Positions 16,670 through 24,531 are shown, counted from the stretch's first letter. The stretch is 64,000 nucleotides of DNA from Streptomyces sp. MMBL 11-1 (GCF_028622875.1 NZ_CP117709.1:3408501-3472500); one strand, 5' to 3'. Made by a program: numbers and translations. The notes: generated from the sequence alone by a model not told the origin.

Positions 16670-17261
16670 GGAGTCCGGCTTGCACGAGCGGCTCGCCGAC
16701 CTCGCCGACGACGGACGGCAGGGCGCCATGCCGCTGGCCGCCGAGCAGATCCGGGCACGCGGGGACCGGCGTCGGCGTCGCAAGCGGGCGGCCCGGGCCT
16801 CGGGCGGCGTGCTGCTGGCCGCCGCCGTGGTCGTGGGGGGCCTCACGCTGGTCCGGGCCGGGCTGCCGGATTCGGCGCCGCCCGCCGCGGCTCCGAGCCC
16901 GTCCGCGAGCGCTCCGCGGTTCGTGGCCCCGACGCCCGCACCGGGCGAGGAGTACGCCAGCGAACTCGGTTACGTGTACGACGCGGTGGAGCTGGACGGG
17001 GGCAGGGTCCGGGTCACCGTCCAGCAGCTTCGCGACGAGGAGGGGGCCGCCGTGCCCACCGGCGTGGTGCACGAGCTGACCCTGCCGGCGGTGACACCGG
17101 TCGAGGTGGAGCGCCTGACCGGAGGGGAACCCGGGGACAAGCGGCTGGAAGATGTCGTGGGCCGGCTGCGGGCCGGGCCGCAGTGGGTCTTCGCCCTCGA
17201 CTACGACGCCGAAGGCCGGGTCCAGTCGCTGCGGGAAGCACACTGGCTGTCCGTGGAGTGA
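16662..17261 (+). CDS. single-pass membrane protein co-translated with sigma factor (copy 1)
   Basis: 199-aa protein. GTG 16662 has GGAGG 8 nt upstream and overlaps the sigma stop by 8 nt. A short cytoplasmic N-terminus (about 1-35) is followed by a strongly basic stretch (RRRRRKRAARA), one membrane helix (about 45-63), a Pro/Ala linker and an extracytoplasmic domain beginning FVAPTPAPGEEYASELGYVYDAVEL and ending YDAEGRVQSLREAHWLSVE. The location suggests a regulator of the sigma factor, but the HxxxCxxC zinc anti-sigma motif is absent, so that role is inference. It is clearly homologous to the protein at 18046-18642 and shares the C-terminal pattern with both lipoproteins of this cluster. 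Confidence 0.85.
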   Translation: MVEESGLHERLADLADDGRQGAMPLAAEQIRARGDRRRRRKRAARASGGVLLAAAVVVGGLTLVRAGLPDSAPPAAAPSPSASAPRFVAPTPAPGEEYASELGYVYDAVELDGGRVRVTVQQLRDEEGAAVPTGVVHELTLPAVTPVEVERLTGGEPGDKRLEDVVGRLRAGPQWVFALDYDAEGRVQSLREAHWLSVE

Positions 17262-17316
17262 CATCAGTGGGTGACGTCCGAGGGGTGACGTCCATGGGGC
17301 GACGTCCGTGGAGTGA
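17248..17316 (+). repeat. about 15-bp tandem repeat spanning the stop codon
   Basis: Units of GTGACGTCCNNGGGG type run from the last codons and stop of copy 1 (GTCCGTGGAGTGA) to about 17316, roughly four degenerate copies. Confidence 0.7.
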
Positions 17317-17376
17317 CCTTCGTGCCGGTCCGGACGGCGTTCAGCTCCGGTCGGGAAAATAGTTCCGGCCCGGATG

Positions 17377-17406
17377 CAACCCGGGGTGCGGTGTGGGGCG
17401 TAGAGA
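17377..17406 (+). promoter_or_regulatory. ECF-type promoter before lipoprotein gene 1
   Basis: CAACCC (17377-17382), 16-bp spacer, CGTAGAGA (17399-17406). Exactly the same elements and spacing occur at 18784-18813 before the second lipoprotein gene. AAC-rich -35 and CGT-containing -10 elements are typical of ECF sigma factors, so recognition by the neighbouring ECF sigma is likely. Confidence 0.7.
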
Positions 17407-17448
17407 CCGTGTAACCCGCCCACGCCGGCCTTCAGGAGTACGTCGACC

Positions 17449-17991
17449 ATGCACGCTGCACGCCTCCAGGCAACGTCGCGCCTGCTCACCGCTGTCGTCC
17501 TCGGCGCCCTGGTCCTGACCGGCTGCGGCGGGACGACCGAGGACTCCGCCTCCCCCTCCCCCGTGGGAGCGACGGCCACCGAGTCGGCCGCCGCACCGGC
17601 CACCGAGCCGGCGGCCGAGGCCCCGTTCGCCGGTACCAAGCAGTTCGTGACGATCGACAGGGCCTGGGCCGAGGACGGGCTGACCAAGCTGTCGGTACGG
17701 CTCGCCGAGAAGAAGGTGAACACCCAGTTCGACACGTGGGAGATCATTCCCGGTACGGGGAAACACACCACGGTGACCCTGGCGAAGGATGCCCGGGTGA
17801 TGCTGACCGTGCCGGTGCGCGGCGACCGCACCCCGGAGGTCGGGGGCGGTGAACCCGTGTCGACCTCCCAGGCCGAACTCGTCGACCTGATCACGCAGTT
17901 GGAGCCCCGCATCCGTGAGGGCGCCGGGTTCGACCTGAGCTTCGACGGAGAGGGCCGGGTCACCAAGTTGCTGTCGCTGTACAAGCCGTGA
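17449..17991 (+). CDS. lipoprotein of the ECF cluster (copy 1)
   Basis: 180-aa predicted lipoprotein. Signal peptide with lipobox LTGC (Cys about 25), a Ser/Ala/Pro linker (about 28-60), then a domain beginning PFAGTKQFVTIDRAWAEDGLTKLSVRLAEKKVNTQFDTWEIIPGTG and ending FDLSFDGEGRVTKLLSLYKP. The domain is homologous to the lipoprotein at 18855-19610. Its last 20 residues follow the same pattern as the extracytoplasmic end of the two membrane proteins in the cluster. No known function. A shared ECF-type promoter lies about 43 bp upstream, so it is probably expressed under envelope stress. Confidence 0.8.
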   Translation: MHAARLQATSRLLTAVVLGALVLTGCGGTTEDSASPSPVGATATESAAAPATEPAAEAPFAGTKQFVTIDRAWAEDGLTKLSVRLAEKKVNTQFDTWEIIPGTGKHTTVTLAKDARVMLTVPVRGDRTPEVGGGEPVSTSQAELVDLITQLEPRIREGAGFDLSFDGEGRVTKLLSLYKP

Positions 17992-18045
17992 GCCGGGCGC
18001 GCCCGCCACGCCGGAATCTGCCGGGGACCGCGGCGGAGGTGCGGC

Positions 18046-18642
18046 ATGGCCGATGAAACCGACCTGGAGGTCCGGCTCGCCGGCCTCGCCGCCTCGGGCC
18101 GGCGCCACGCCGCACCGCAGGCCGCGGAGCAGGTCCGAGCGCGCGGCGATCGGCGCCGTCGGCGCAAGCGGGCGGCTCGGGCGTCGGGCGGTGTGGTGAT
18201 GGCCGCGGCTCTGGTCGTGGGGGGCCTGTCGGCGGCCCGGCTCGGACCGGAGGCGGCACCGTCCGCCGCGAAGCCGACAGCAGCGGCGAGCGCCTCCCCG
18301 TTCGTGGCCCCGACGCCCGCACCGGGGGAGGAATACGCCAGTGAACTCGGTTTCGTTTACGACGCGGTGGCACTGGAGGGTCATGCGGTTCGGGTCACCG
18401 TGGCGCAGGTCCGCTCCGGAAGGGGTTCTGTCACACGCACTGGAGTGGTGCATAGAACGACCCTGAAACCGGAGACTCCGGTCGAAGTCAAACATGTGAA
18501 CGGCGGAGAAGCGGGGGACATGAGGGTAAACGAATTGGTGGACCGGCTCAGCACCGGTCCGCAGTGGGTGTTCGCCATCGATTACGACAGCGAAGGCCGC
18601 GTGGTGTCGCTTCGGGAAGCTTATTGGCTGACCGCCAAGTGA
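18046..18642 (+). CDS. single-pass membrane protein (copy 2, paralogue of 16662-17261)
   Basis: 198-aa paralogue of the sigma-linked membrane protein. It has the same layout: short N-terminus (ETDLEVRLAGLAASGRRHAAPQAAEQVRARGD), basic stretch, membrane helix, Ala linker, then FVAPTPAPGEEYASELGFVYDAVAL and the end QWVFAIDYDSEGRVVSLREAYWL. GGAGG lies 6 nt before ATG 18046, 54 bp after lipoprotein 1. Its C-terminal third uses noticeably fewer G/C third positions (from about 18400) than copy 1. Function unknown; perhaps a second sensor tied to the same sigma factor. Confidence 0.82.
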   Translation: MADETDLEVRLAGLAASGRRHAAPQAAEQVRARGDRRRRRKRAARASGGVVMAAALVVGGLSAARLGPEAAPSAAKPTAAASASPFVAPTPAPGEEYASELGFVYDAVALEGHAVRVTVAQVRSGRGSVTRTGVVHRTTLKPETPVEVKHVNGGEAGDMRVNELVDRLSTGPQWVFAIDYDSEGRVVSLREAYWLTAK

Positions 18643-18783
18643 GCCCCTGACCAGGCTTAACAGCCACCCAGAAACCCAGACACCCCCACGAGACCCGTCA
18701 GCCTTCTCGGCTGCCGGGATATTCGCCATTCGGTGGCGGCACGCGCGTGAAATGCAGAAGAAAAAAATAATCTGATGCGAGTG

Positions 18784-18813
18784 CAACCCGGGGAGACAGG
18801 TGGGGCGTAGAGA
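18784..18813 (+). promoter_or_regulatory. ECF-type promoter before lipoprotein gene 2
   Basis: CAACCC (18784-18789), 16-bp spacer, CGTAGAGA (18806-18813), matching the element at 17377-17406 in both boxes and spacing while the spacers differ. It lies 41 bp before the ATG. Confidence 0.7.
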
Positions 18814-18854
18814 GTGTGTAACCGCAACACACTGACCAATAGGAGCAGTTGACC

Positions 18855-19610
18855 ATGAACGCTTTTCGCCGTCACTCCGCCAGAGGCTGGCTCACCGCTA
18901 TCGCTCTCAGCACCCTTGTTCTGACCGGCTGCGGTCAGAAGTCCGCCGACCAGATGGCCCCCTCCGCAGCCGCCAAGCCGGCTTCGTCCTCTGCGGCCGA
19001 CGACACGACGGACACGACGGACGCGGCGGAGGACGCTCGGCCCGGGGCCGGCGACAAGCCCGCTCCTCCCGCCGCGAGCGACGAGAAGAGCACACCGCCC
19101 TCGCGAGCCGACAAGACCGGCTTCCGCACGGACGCCGACAGGAAGTCCACCGACGCCGCCGCCCCGTCCTCCGCACCGGCAGCCCCGGCAGCCCCGGCAG
19201 CCCCGGCAGCCTCCAAGGACACCTCGGCGGCGGCCGGCACCGCCCCCTTCGCCGGCACCGAGCCGTTCGTCAACATCAGCAAGGCCTGGATCAGCGACGG
19301 ACGCGCCTATCTGTCCGTGCGAACCGCCGAAAAGAAGATCAACACCCAGTTCGACACCTGGGAGATCACCCCGGGCACGGGCCCCTTCACGACGGTGCCC
19401 ATGGCCGGGAACAGCCGGGTACTGCTGGCGGTCCCGGTCCGCGACGAGGTCGCCGGCACCAGCCGCGCCGAGCTGCTCCCGTACTCCCCCGCCGAGCTGG
19501 TCACCCTGATCAACCGGCTCGACCCCGCGTTCTCCGACGGCGTCGGGTACGACCTGGTCGTCGACGACGCGGGCCAGGTGACCGGCCTGACGTCGCTGTT
19601 CAGGCCCTGA
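18855..19610 (+). CDS. lipoprotein of the ECF cluster (copy 2)
   Basis: 251-aa paralogue of the lipoprotein at 17449. The lipobox LTGC is at about residues 21-24, followed by a much longer low-complexity linker (to about 130; Ala/Asp/Thr/Pro with repeated APAAP). The conserved domain begins PFAGTEPFVNISKAWISDGRAYLSVRTAEKKINTQFDTWEITPGTG and ends YDLVVDDAGQVTGLTSLFRP. ATG 18855 with GGAG 9 nt upstream is preferred over TTG 18849. It completes a duplicated membrane protein/lipoprotein pair behind one ECF sigma gene. Confidence 0.82.
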   Translation: MNAFRRHSARGWLTAIALSTLVLTGCGQKSADQMAPSAAAKPASSSAADDTTDTTDAAEDARPGAGDKPAPPAASDEKSTPPSRADKTGFRTDADRKSTDAAAPSSAPAAPAAPAAPAASKDTSAAAGTAPFAGTEPFVNISKAWISDGRAYLSVRTAEKKINTQFDTWEITPGTGPFTTVPMAGNSRVLLAVPVRDEVAGTSRAELLPYSPAELVTLINRLDPAFSDGVGYDLVVDDAGQVTGLTSLFRP

Positions 19611-19639
19611 CGTGCCCCCAGGCCTCCGCCGAGGGGACC

Positions 19640-19665
19640 GGCGGCGGGCCCGCAGGCCCGCCGCC
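19640..19665. terminator. bidirectional terminator hairpin
   Basis: Arms GGCGGCGGGCC (19640-19650) and GGCCCGCCGCC (19655-19665) with the 4-base loop CGCA, between the convergent lipoprotein and 5'-nucleotidase genes. Confidence 0.75.
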
Positions 19666-19686
19666 CCTCCCCCCGTCACAAGACGA

Positions 19687-21516
19687 CTACCGGATGACCG
19701 TGATCCGGTCCGTCGCCGGCGGGGCCAGCGGGGTGGAAGCCGTGGAGTGGGCCGCCAGGTAGGCGTTGAACAGGTCCAGATCGGACGCGCCGACCAGCTT
19801 GTTCGTGCCCTGGCCGAGGGCCGGGAAGCCGTCGCCGCCGCCCGCGAGGAACTCGTTCATCGCCACGCGGTAGGTGCGCGCCGGGTCGATCGCCTCACCG
19901 TTCAGCTTGATGCTGTCGGCGACCACGCGGTCCGCGCCGGACTTCGTCAGGTCGAGGGTGTACGTGAGGCCCCTGGAGACCTGGAGGATCTTCGGGCCGG
20001 CCTCGTTGGCGCCGCTGACCTGCTGCTGGAGGGCGGTGACCAGCTGCGCGCCGGTCAGGTCGACGACGTTCATCATGTTGGTGAACGGCTGCACGGTGAA
20101 CGCCTCGCCGTAGGTGACGACCCCGTCGCCCTCACTGCCGGAGGCCTTGTGCACCAGGTCCGCGCGGATGCCGCCCGGGTTCATGAACGCGACTTCCGCG
20201 CCGCCCTTGTCGGCCGGGGCGAGGCCTTCGAGCTGGGCGTCGGCGATGAGGTTGCCGAGCGGCTTCTCGGGGGCGGTGGAGCCGCGGCCGTTGATGTCGG
20301 CGCTGATCCAGCCCTGCGGCCTGCCCGCGATCGGGGCGGCCAGCTTGTTCCAGCGGTCGATCAGGCGCGTCATGTCGGCGGCCTTGGGCTGGTCCCGGGT
20401 CACGACGTGGTTCGCCGACTTCACCGACGTACGGACGATGTCCTTGGTGCGGCGGTCGTAGGTGAGCGTGGTGTCCGTGTACAGCTTGCCGAACGACGAG
20501 GCCGAGGTGACCGTGCGCGGCTTGCCCGACGGGTCCGGGACCGTGCACACGTACGCCTGGTGGGTGTGGCCCGTGACCAGGGCGTCCACCTTCGGCGTGA
20601 TGCCCTTGGCGATGTCGACGATCGGGCCGGAGATGCCGTCGCCCGCGCCGGGGCTGTCGCAGTCGTAGTTGTACGAGGTGGAGGCCGGGGCCCCGCCCTC
20701 GTGGATCAGCGCGACGATGGACTTGACGCCCTTGCGGTCCAGCTCGCGGGCGTACTTGTTGATCGTCTCGACCTCGTCGTGAAAAGCGAGGCCCTTGACG
20801 CCGTTGGCCGTGACGATGTCCGGCGTGCCCTCCAGGGTCACCCCGATAAAGCCGATCTTGACGCCGTTCTTCTTCCAGACCGTGTACGGCTTCAGCAGCG
20901 GCTTGCCGGTCTTCTCCTCGGTCACGTTGGCCGCGAGGTAGGGGAAGTCCGCCCCCTCGAACTCCTTGCCCGGCTCGTAGCAGCCCTCGACCGGGTGGCA
21001 GCCGCCGTTCTGGAGACGGGCCAGCTCGGTCGCGCCCTCGTCGAACTCGTGGTTGCCGACCGCCGAGACGTCCAGGTCGAGGCCGTTCAGCGCCTCGACC
21101 GTCGGCTCGTCGTGGAAGAGACCCGACAGCAGCGGGCTCGCGCCGACCATGTCGCCGCCGGCCGCCGTGACGGAGTACGGGTTGCCCTTGCGCGCGGTGC
21201 GCAGCGAGGTCGCCAGGTACTCGACGCCCCCGGCCGGGATCGCCTCGACCGTGCCATCGGGGTGGGTCTTGGTGACGTTGCCCGCCGAGCCCGCCGGGGG
21301 CTCCAGGTTGCCGTGCAGGTCGTTGAACGACAGCAACTGCACGTCGACGGTCCGGGACGCGTGGCCGTGACCGTGGCCGTGGCCGTTCCCGTGCCCGTTG
21401 CCCCGGTCATGGGCGCCGGCCGGCATCGCGGCGACGAGCGCGCCCACGGTGGCCAGACCGGCCGCGGCGGCGAGCACCCGCCGGGCCGCACGGTTCTTCT
21501 GCGGAGTCGCTGACAT
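19687..21516 (-). CDS. secreted bifunctional metallophosphatase/5'-nucleotidase (UshA family)
   Basis: 609-aa exported nucleotidase releasing phosphate from extracellular nucleotides. Signal peptide (about 1-36), then a GHGNGHGHGHGH stretch that may bind metal. The calcineurin-like domain shows SFNDLHGN, GGDMVGASPL, AVGNHEFDEG, ALIHEGG and VTGHTHQAY, that is, all di-metal ligands. The C-terminal 5'-nucleotidase domain (from about 350: GNLIADAQLEG, VAFMNPGGIRADL, VTYGEAFTVQPFTN) is complete. AAGGGGA lies just before the ATG. Phosphate scavenging would fit the phosphate genes 10 kb away, but no PHO box was seen here. Confidence 0.94.
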   Translation of the reverse strand: MSATPQKNRAARRVLAAAAGLATVGALVAAMPAGAHDRGNGHGNGHGHGHGHASRTVDVQLLSFNDLHGNLEPPAGSAGNVTKTHPDGTVEAIPAGGVEYLATSLRTARKGNPYSVTAAGGDMVGASPLLSGLFHDEPTVEALNGLDLDVSAVGNHEFDEGATELARLQNGGCHPVEGCYEPGKEFEGADFPYLAANVTEEKTGKPLLKPYTVWKKNGVKIGFIGVTLEGTPDIVTANGVKGLAFHDEVETINKYARELDRKGVKSIVALIHEGGAPASTSYNYDCDSPGAGDGISGPIVDIAKGITPKVDALVTGHTHQAYVCTVPDPSGKPRTVTSASSFGKLYTDTTLTYDRRTKDIVRTSVKSANHVVTRDQPKAADMTRLIDRWNKLAAPIAGRPQGWISADINGRGSTAPEKPLGNLIADAQLEGLAPADKGGAEVAFMNPGGIRADLVHKASGSEGDGVVTYGEAFTVQPFTNMMNVVDLTGAQLVTALQQQVSGANEAGPKILQVSRGLTYTLDLTKSGADRVVADSIKLNGEAIDPARTYRVAMNEFLAGGGDGFPALGQGTNKLVGASDLDLFNAYLAAHSTASTPLAPPATDRITVIR

Positions 21517-21577
21517 CGGTCCCCTTGTGTGTCAGTGCTGTCGGTGGTGGCAGTCGTGTCGCTGGTGTCACGTCTGG

Positions 21578-21605
21578 GATCCTGCGTGCCGCAGCCTAGA
21601 GTCAA
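21578..21605 (-). promoter_or_regulatory. putative promoter of the 5'-nucleotidase gene
   Basis: On the minus strand, TTGACT (21605-21600) and AGGATC (21583-21578) are separated by 16 bp, about 60 bp upstream of the nucleotidase ATG. Confidence 0.45.
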
Positions 21606-21762
21606 CGCGCGTAGCGCAACAGATGTTCGGGGTTACGGACTGGTTGCCATCCGGCCAAATGGCTTGTCAGGAACGTTCGCTCAGGCGCTCAGTACACCCG
21701 TACGGCTTACATATGCGGGCAGAAACGTCACAGCACACATCTCTGCCGGAAACCTGTACGCC

Positions 21763-22875
21763 ATGGAGAACGAACTCACGACCACGGCGAAGGTGCCGGG
21801 CCAACAGCAACAGCATCCGTCGGCCGACCTCCCCGCCGACCTCCCCGCCGGACTTCCCGACGGCTTCCTCGACATGGTCGACGACCTCAAGACGATCGTC
21901 CGCGGCTCCCATGTCCGGGCGCAGCTCAAGGTCAACACCGAGATGCTCCGGATGTACTGGGAGATCGGGCGGACCATCCTGGAGCGCCAGCGCGGGGAGC
22001 GGTGGGGCACGAAGGTCATCGAGCGGATCGCCACCGAGCTGCGGACGGAGTTCCCGCAGCAACGGGGATTCAGCACGCGCAACCTTCAGTACATGCAGCA
22101 GATGGCCAGGATCTGGCCCGACTCAATTGCGCAACAGACCGTTGCGCAATTGCCCTGGGGCCACGTCGTCCTCATCATGGGCAAGTGCGCGACCCGTTTC
22201 GAGCGGGACTTCTACGCCCAGCACGCCGTCCACCACGGCTGGTCGCGCACCCATCTGGAATCGGTGATCCACCGGCAGCTGCACCTCGCCGAAGGCGCCG
22301 CCGCGAACAACTTCGACGTCAGCCTGCCCGGGAAGTCCGACGCCGTGCGGCAGATCCTCAAGGACCCCTACCGCCTCGACTTCACCGAACTCACGGGCCG
22401 GCCGGCGGAGCGCGACCTGGAGGACGCGCTCGTCGACAACCTCGTGCGGTTCCTGACCGAACTGGGCGTCGGGTTCGCCTTCGTCGGGCGTCAGTACCCG
22501 ATCGTGGTCGGCGACTCCGAGTACCGCGTCGATCTCCTCTTCTACCACTGCAAGCTCCACTGCTACGTCGTGCTGGAACTGAAGACCCGTAAGGCGCGGG
22601 CCGAGCACTTCGGGCAGCTCGGGTTCTACGTCTCGGTGGTGGACGACCTGGTCAGGGACAAGGAGCGGGACGGGCCCACGCTCGGCATCCTGATCGCCGA
22701 GAGCCGGGACCGGGCCATGGTGGAGTACGCCCTGCGCGGGTACAACACCCCGCTGGCCGTCAGCACGTACGCCGGGCTCCCCGAAGGCGTACGAGAACTG
22801 CTGCCCAGCGCGGAGGACCTCTCCCGCATCGCGGACCACGTCCTCAACGCCACGCCTCCGCCCGAGGACGCCTGA
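21763..22875 (+). CDS. YhcG/DUF1016-family PD-(D/E)XK nuclease-like protein
   Basis: 370 aa. N-terminal DUF1016 domain (FLDMVDDLKTIVRGSHVRAQLKVNTEMLRMYWEIGRTIL, then GFSTRNLQYMQQMARIWP and PWGHVVLIMGK), followed by a C-terminal nuclease-like core: Asp in SEYRVDLLFYH, ELK in CYVVLELKTRKA, and FGQLGFYVSVVDD. Family members are predicted PD-(D/E)XK nucleases, often near restriction or mobile genes. Here it stands alone between housekeeping genes with no methylase or toxin partner. ATG 21763 fits the family start although the Shine-Dalgarno is weak. The sequence contains a perfect 12-bp inverted repeat (22124-22152). It may be an acquired gene. Confidence 0.88.
   Translation: MENELTTTAKVPGQQQQHPSADLPADLPAGLPDGFLDMVDDLKTIVRGSHVRAQLKVNTEMLRMYWEIGRTILERQRGERWGTKVIERIATELRTEFPQQRGFSTRNLQYMQQMARIWPDSIAQQTVAQLPWGHVVLIMGKCATRFERDFYAQHAVHHGWSRTHLESVIHRQLHLAEGAAANNFDVSLPGKSDAVRQILKDPYRLDFTELTGRPAERDLEDALVDNLVRFLTELGVGFAFVGRQYPIVVGDSEYRVDLLFYHCKLHCYVVLELKTRKARAEHFGQLGFYVSVVDDLVRDKERDGPTLGILIAESRDRAMVEYALRGYNTPLAVSTYAGLPEGVRELLPSAEDLSRIADHVLNATPPPEDA
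22124..22152. repeat. perfect inverted repeat inside the DUF1016 gene
   Basis: CAATTGCGCAAC (22124-22135), 5-base loop, GTTGCGCAATTG (22141-22152). It is markedly AT-richer than its surroundings and lies wholly within coding sequence (peptide IAQQTVAQL). GCGCAACAGA also occurs upstream of the gene near 21612. Confidence 0.85.
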
Positions 22876-22969
22876 CCGCCCCCGCCCGAGGACGCCTGAC
22901 CTCCGCCCTCCGCCCTCCGCCCAAGGACGCCTGACCGCCCTCCGCCCGCCCCCGCCCGAGGGTGCCTGG
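22857..22969 (+). repeat. tandem copies of the gene 3' end including its stop codon
   Basis: CGCCCGAGGACGCCTGACC, the last codons and stop of the DUF1016 gene, recurs at about 22881-22901, 22917-22935 and, decayed, 22951-22969, in a 200-bp non-coding stretch before mshD. Confidence 0.8.
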
Positions 22970-23075
22970 CCTCCCGCCGCCCGGGCCCGCGCACGGCCCG
23001 GCTTCCGCCCGGTCCGCAGCACCGCCACCCCGTCGCGCCCCCGCCGGGCACGCCCGTCGCCGTACGCTCGGAGGC

Positions 23076-23999
23076 ATGACGACTGACGCACCCCTCCCCG
23101 CTCCCGGACGCGAGGTCCACGCCCTCGACGCACTCGACTCCGCGCAGGCCGACGCCGTCCTCGCCCTGCTCGCCGAGGCCGCCCGGTCGGACGGCCGGCA
23201 GGCGGTCTCCGAGCAGGGCAGGCTACGGATCCGGGGCGGCCACCGCGACGGCGTACGGCACTTCCTCCTCACCGTCGACGGCACGCTCACCGGGTACGCC
23301 CAACTCGAGGACACCGACCCGGTCGAGGCCCCGGCCGCCGAGCTGGTCGTCCACCCCGACCGACGCGGCACCGGGCACGGCCGGGCGCTCGGCGCGGCTC
23401 TCCTCGCCGCGACCGGCAAGCGGCTGCGGGTCTGGGCGCACGGCGGCAGCTCCGCCGCCCGCCACCTGGCCCAGGTCCTCGGCCTCTCCCTCTTCCGCGA
23501 ACTGCGCCAGCTCCGGCGGAGCCTGGTCCCGCTCGACCTCGCGGAGCCGGTGCTGCCCGAAGGCGTCACCGTACGGACCTTCGAGCCGGGCCGTGACGAC
23601 GCCGCCTGGCTCGCCGTGAACCGCGCCGCCTTCGCCCACCACCCCGAGCAGGGGTCCCTGACCCAGCAGGACCTGGACGACCGCAAGGCGGAGCCCTGGT
23701 TCGACCCGAAGGGCTTCTTCCTGGCCGAGCGGGACGGGGAGATCGTCGGCTTCCACTGGACGAAGGTGCACGCCGAGGAACGGCTCGGCGAGGTGTACGT
23801 GGTCGGCGTCCTGCCCGAGGCCCAGGGCGGCGGCCTCGGCAAGGCGCTGACCTCGATCGGCCTGCACCACCTGGCCGCCGAGGCGCTGCCCACCGCGATG
23901 CTCTACGTGGACGCGGACAACACGGCGGCCGTGACGGTGTACGAGCGCATGGGCTTCACCACGCACGAGGTGGACCTGATGTACCGCACGGAGTCCTGA
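23076..23999 (+). CDS. mshD: mycothiol synthase (MshD)
   Basis: Final enzyme of mycothiol biosynthesis, acetylating Cys-GlcN-Ins with acetyl-CoA. 307 aa, typical length, with two tandem GNAT domains: N-terminal (LRIRGGHRDGVRHFLL, ELVVHPDRRGTGHGRALGAAL) and C-terminal active domain (EVYVVGVLPEAQGGGLGKALTSIGL, then YVDADNTAAVTVYERMGF). The linker motif RTFEPGRDDAAWLAVNRAAFAHHPEQGSLT and WFDPKGFFLAE are diagnostic for MshD. Mycothiol is the main low-molecular-weight thiol of actinobacteria, which supports the taxonomic reading. A terminator hairpin follows. Confidence 0.96.
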   Translation: MTTDAPLPAPGREVHALDALDSAQADAVLALLAEAARSDGRQAVSEQGRLRIRGGHRDGVRHFLLTVDGTLTGYAQLEDTDPVEAPAAELVVHPDRRGTGHGRALGAALLAATGKRLRVWAHGGSSAARHLAQVLGLSLFRELRQLRRSLVPLDLAEPVLPEGVTVRTFEPGRDDAAWLAVNRAAFAHHPEQGSLTQQDLDDRKAEPWFDPKGFFLAERDGEIVGFHWTKVHAEERLGEVYVVGVLPEAQGGGLGKALTSIGLHHLAAEALPTAMLYVDADNTAAVTVYERMGFTTHEVDLMYRTES

Positions 24000-24019
24000 A
24001 CCCTCCGTCAGACATGGCC

Positions 24020-24045
24020 GGGGCGGCGTCACTTGACGCCGCCCC
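24020..24045 (+). terminator. intrinsic terminator after mshD
   Basis: GGGGCGGCGTC (24020-24030), loop ACTT, GACGCCGCCCC (24035-24045), followed by TTCTTT. Confidence 0.85.
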
Positions 24046-24051
24046 TTCTTT

Positions 24052-24091
24052 GCACCACCCTTTCACTACTCAATTAGTGAAAGGGTGGTGC
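24052..24091 (+). promoter_or_regulatory. GntR/YtrA-type operator overlapping the start region
   Basis: Perfect inverted repeat with 17-bp arms (24052-24068 and 24075-24091) and a 6-bp centre CTCAAT. The right arm covers the ribosome-binding region and upstream GTG codons of the GntR gene, so binding of the regulator would repress its own operon. TTGCAC at 24050-24055 is a possible -35 box. Confidence 0.75.
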
Positions 24092-24096
24092 AGCGC

Positions 24097-24531
24097 ATGA
24101 CATCCGAATCCGCAGCGGTCGAGTTCCGCATCGACCGGCGCAGCGGCGTCGCCACCTACCTCCAGATCGTCCAGCAGACGAAGCAGGCCCTGCGTCTGGG
24201 CGTGCTCGAACCTGGCGACCGGCTGCCGACCGCCCGCGAGGTCGTGGAGGCCACCGCGATCAACCCGAACACGGTCCTCAAGGCCTACCGCGAGCTGGAG
24301 CGCGAAGGCCTCGTCGAGGCCCGCCGCGGGCTCGGCACCTTCGTCCGCAGGACGCTGGGCACGCTGGGCGGCGCGGCCGACGCGACCGCAGCCGACGCGC
24401 CGCTGCGCACCGAACTCGCCGACTGGGCCCGCCGGGCGCGGGCGGCCGGCCTGGAGAAGGACGACGTCGGCGCGCTCTTCACCGCCGTACTGGACAGCAC
24501 GTACGAGCACAAGGGGGACGAGGAACGATGA
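24097..24531 (+). CDS. GntR-family transcriptional regulator, YtrA subfamily
   Basis: 144-aa regulator. A single winged helix (ATYLQIVQQTKQALRLGVLEPGDRLPTAREVVEATAINPNTVLKAYRELEREGLVEARRGLGTFV) carries only a short C-terminal helical tail, the mark of the YtrA subfamily. YtrA regulators normally sit first in an operon and repress an adjacent ABC transporter. That is the case here: its stop overlaps the ATPase start (ATGA) and the permease follows. ATG 24097 is 8 nt after GGGTGG; in-frame GTGs at 24085 and 24088 lie inside the operator and could be used if the transcript is leaderless. Confidence 0.93.
   Translation: MTSESAAVEFRIDRRSGVATYLQIVQQTKQALRLGVLEPGDRLPTAREVVEATAINPNTVLKAYRELEREGLVEARRGLGTFVRRTLGTLGGAADATAADAPLRTELADWARRARAAGLEKDDVGALFTAVLDSTYEHKGDEER

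Noticed and set aside
16662..17261. Classical zinc-binding anti-sigma factor
   Set aside because: Position fits, but the HxxxCxxC motif is absent and the cytoplasmic part is very short; kept only as a candidate sigma regulator.
19612..21513. Long plus-strand open frame antisense to the 5'-nucleotidase gene (633 codons)
   Set aside because: High-GC shadow: no protein-family pattern, while the minus strand encodes a complete metallophosphatase with all motifs.
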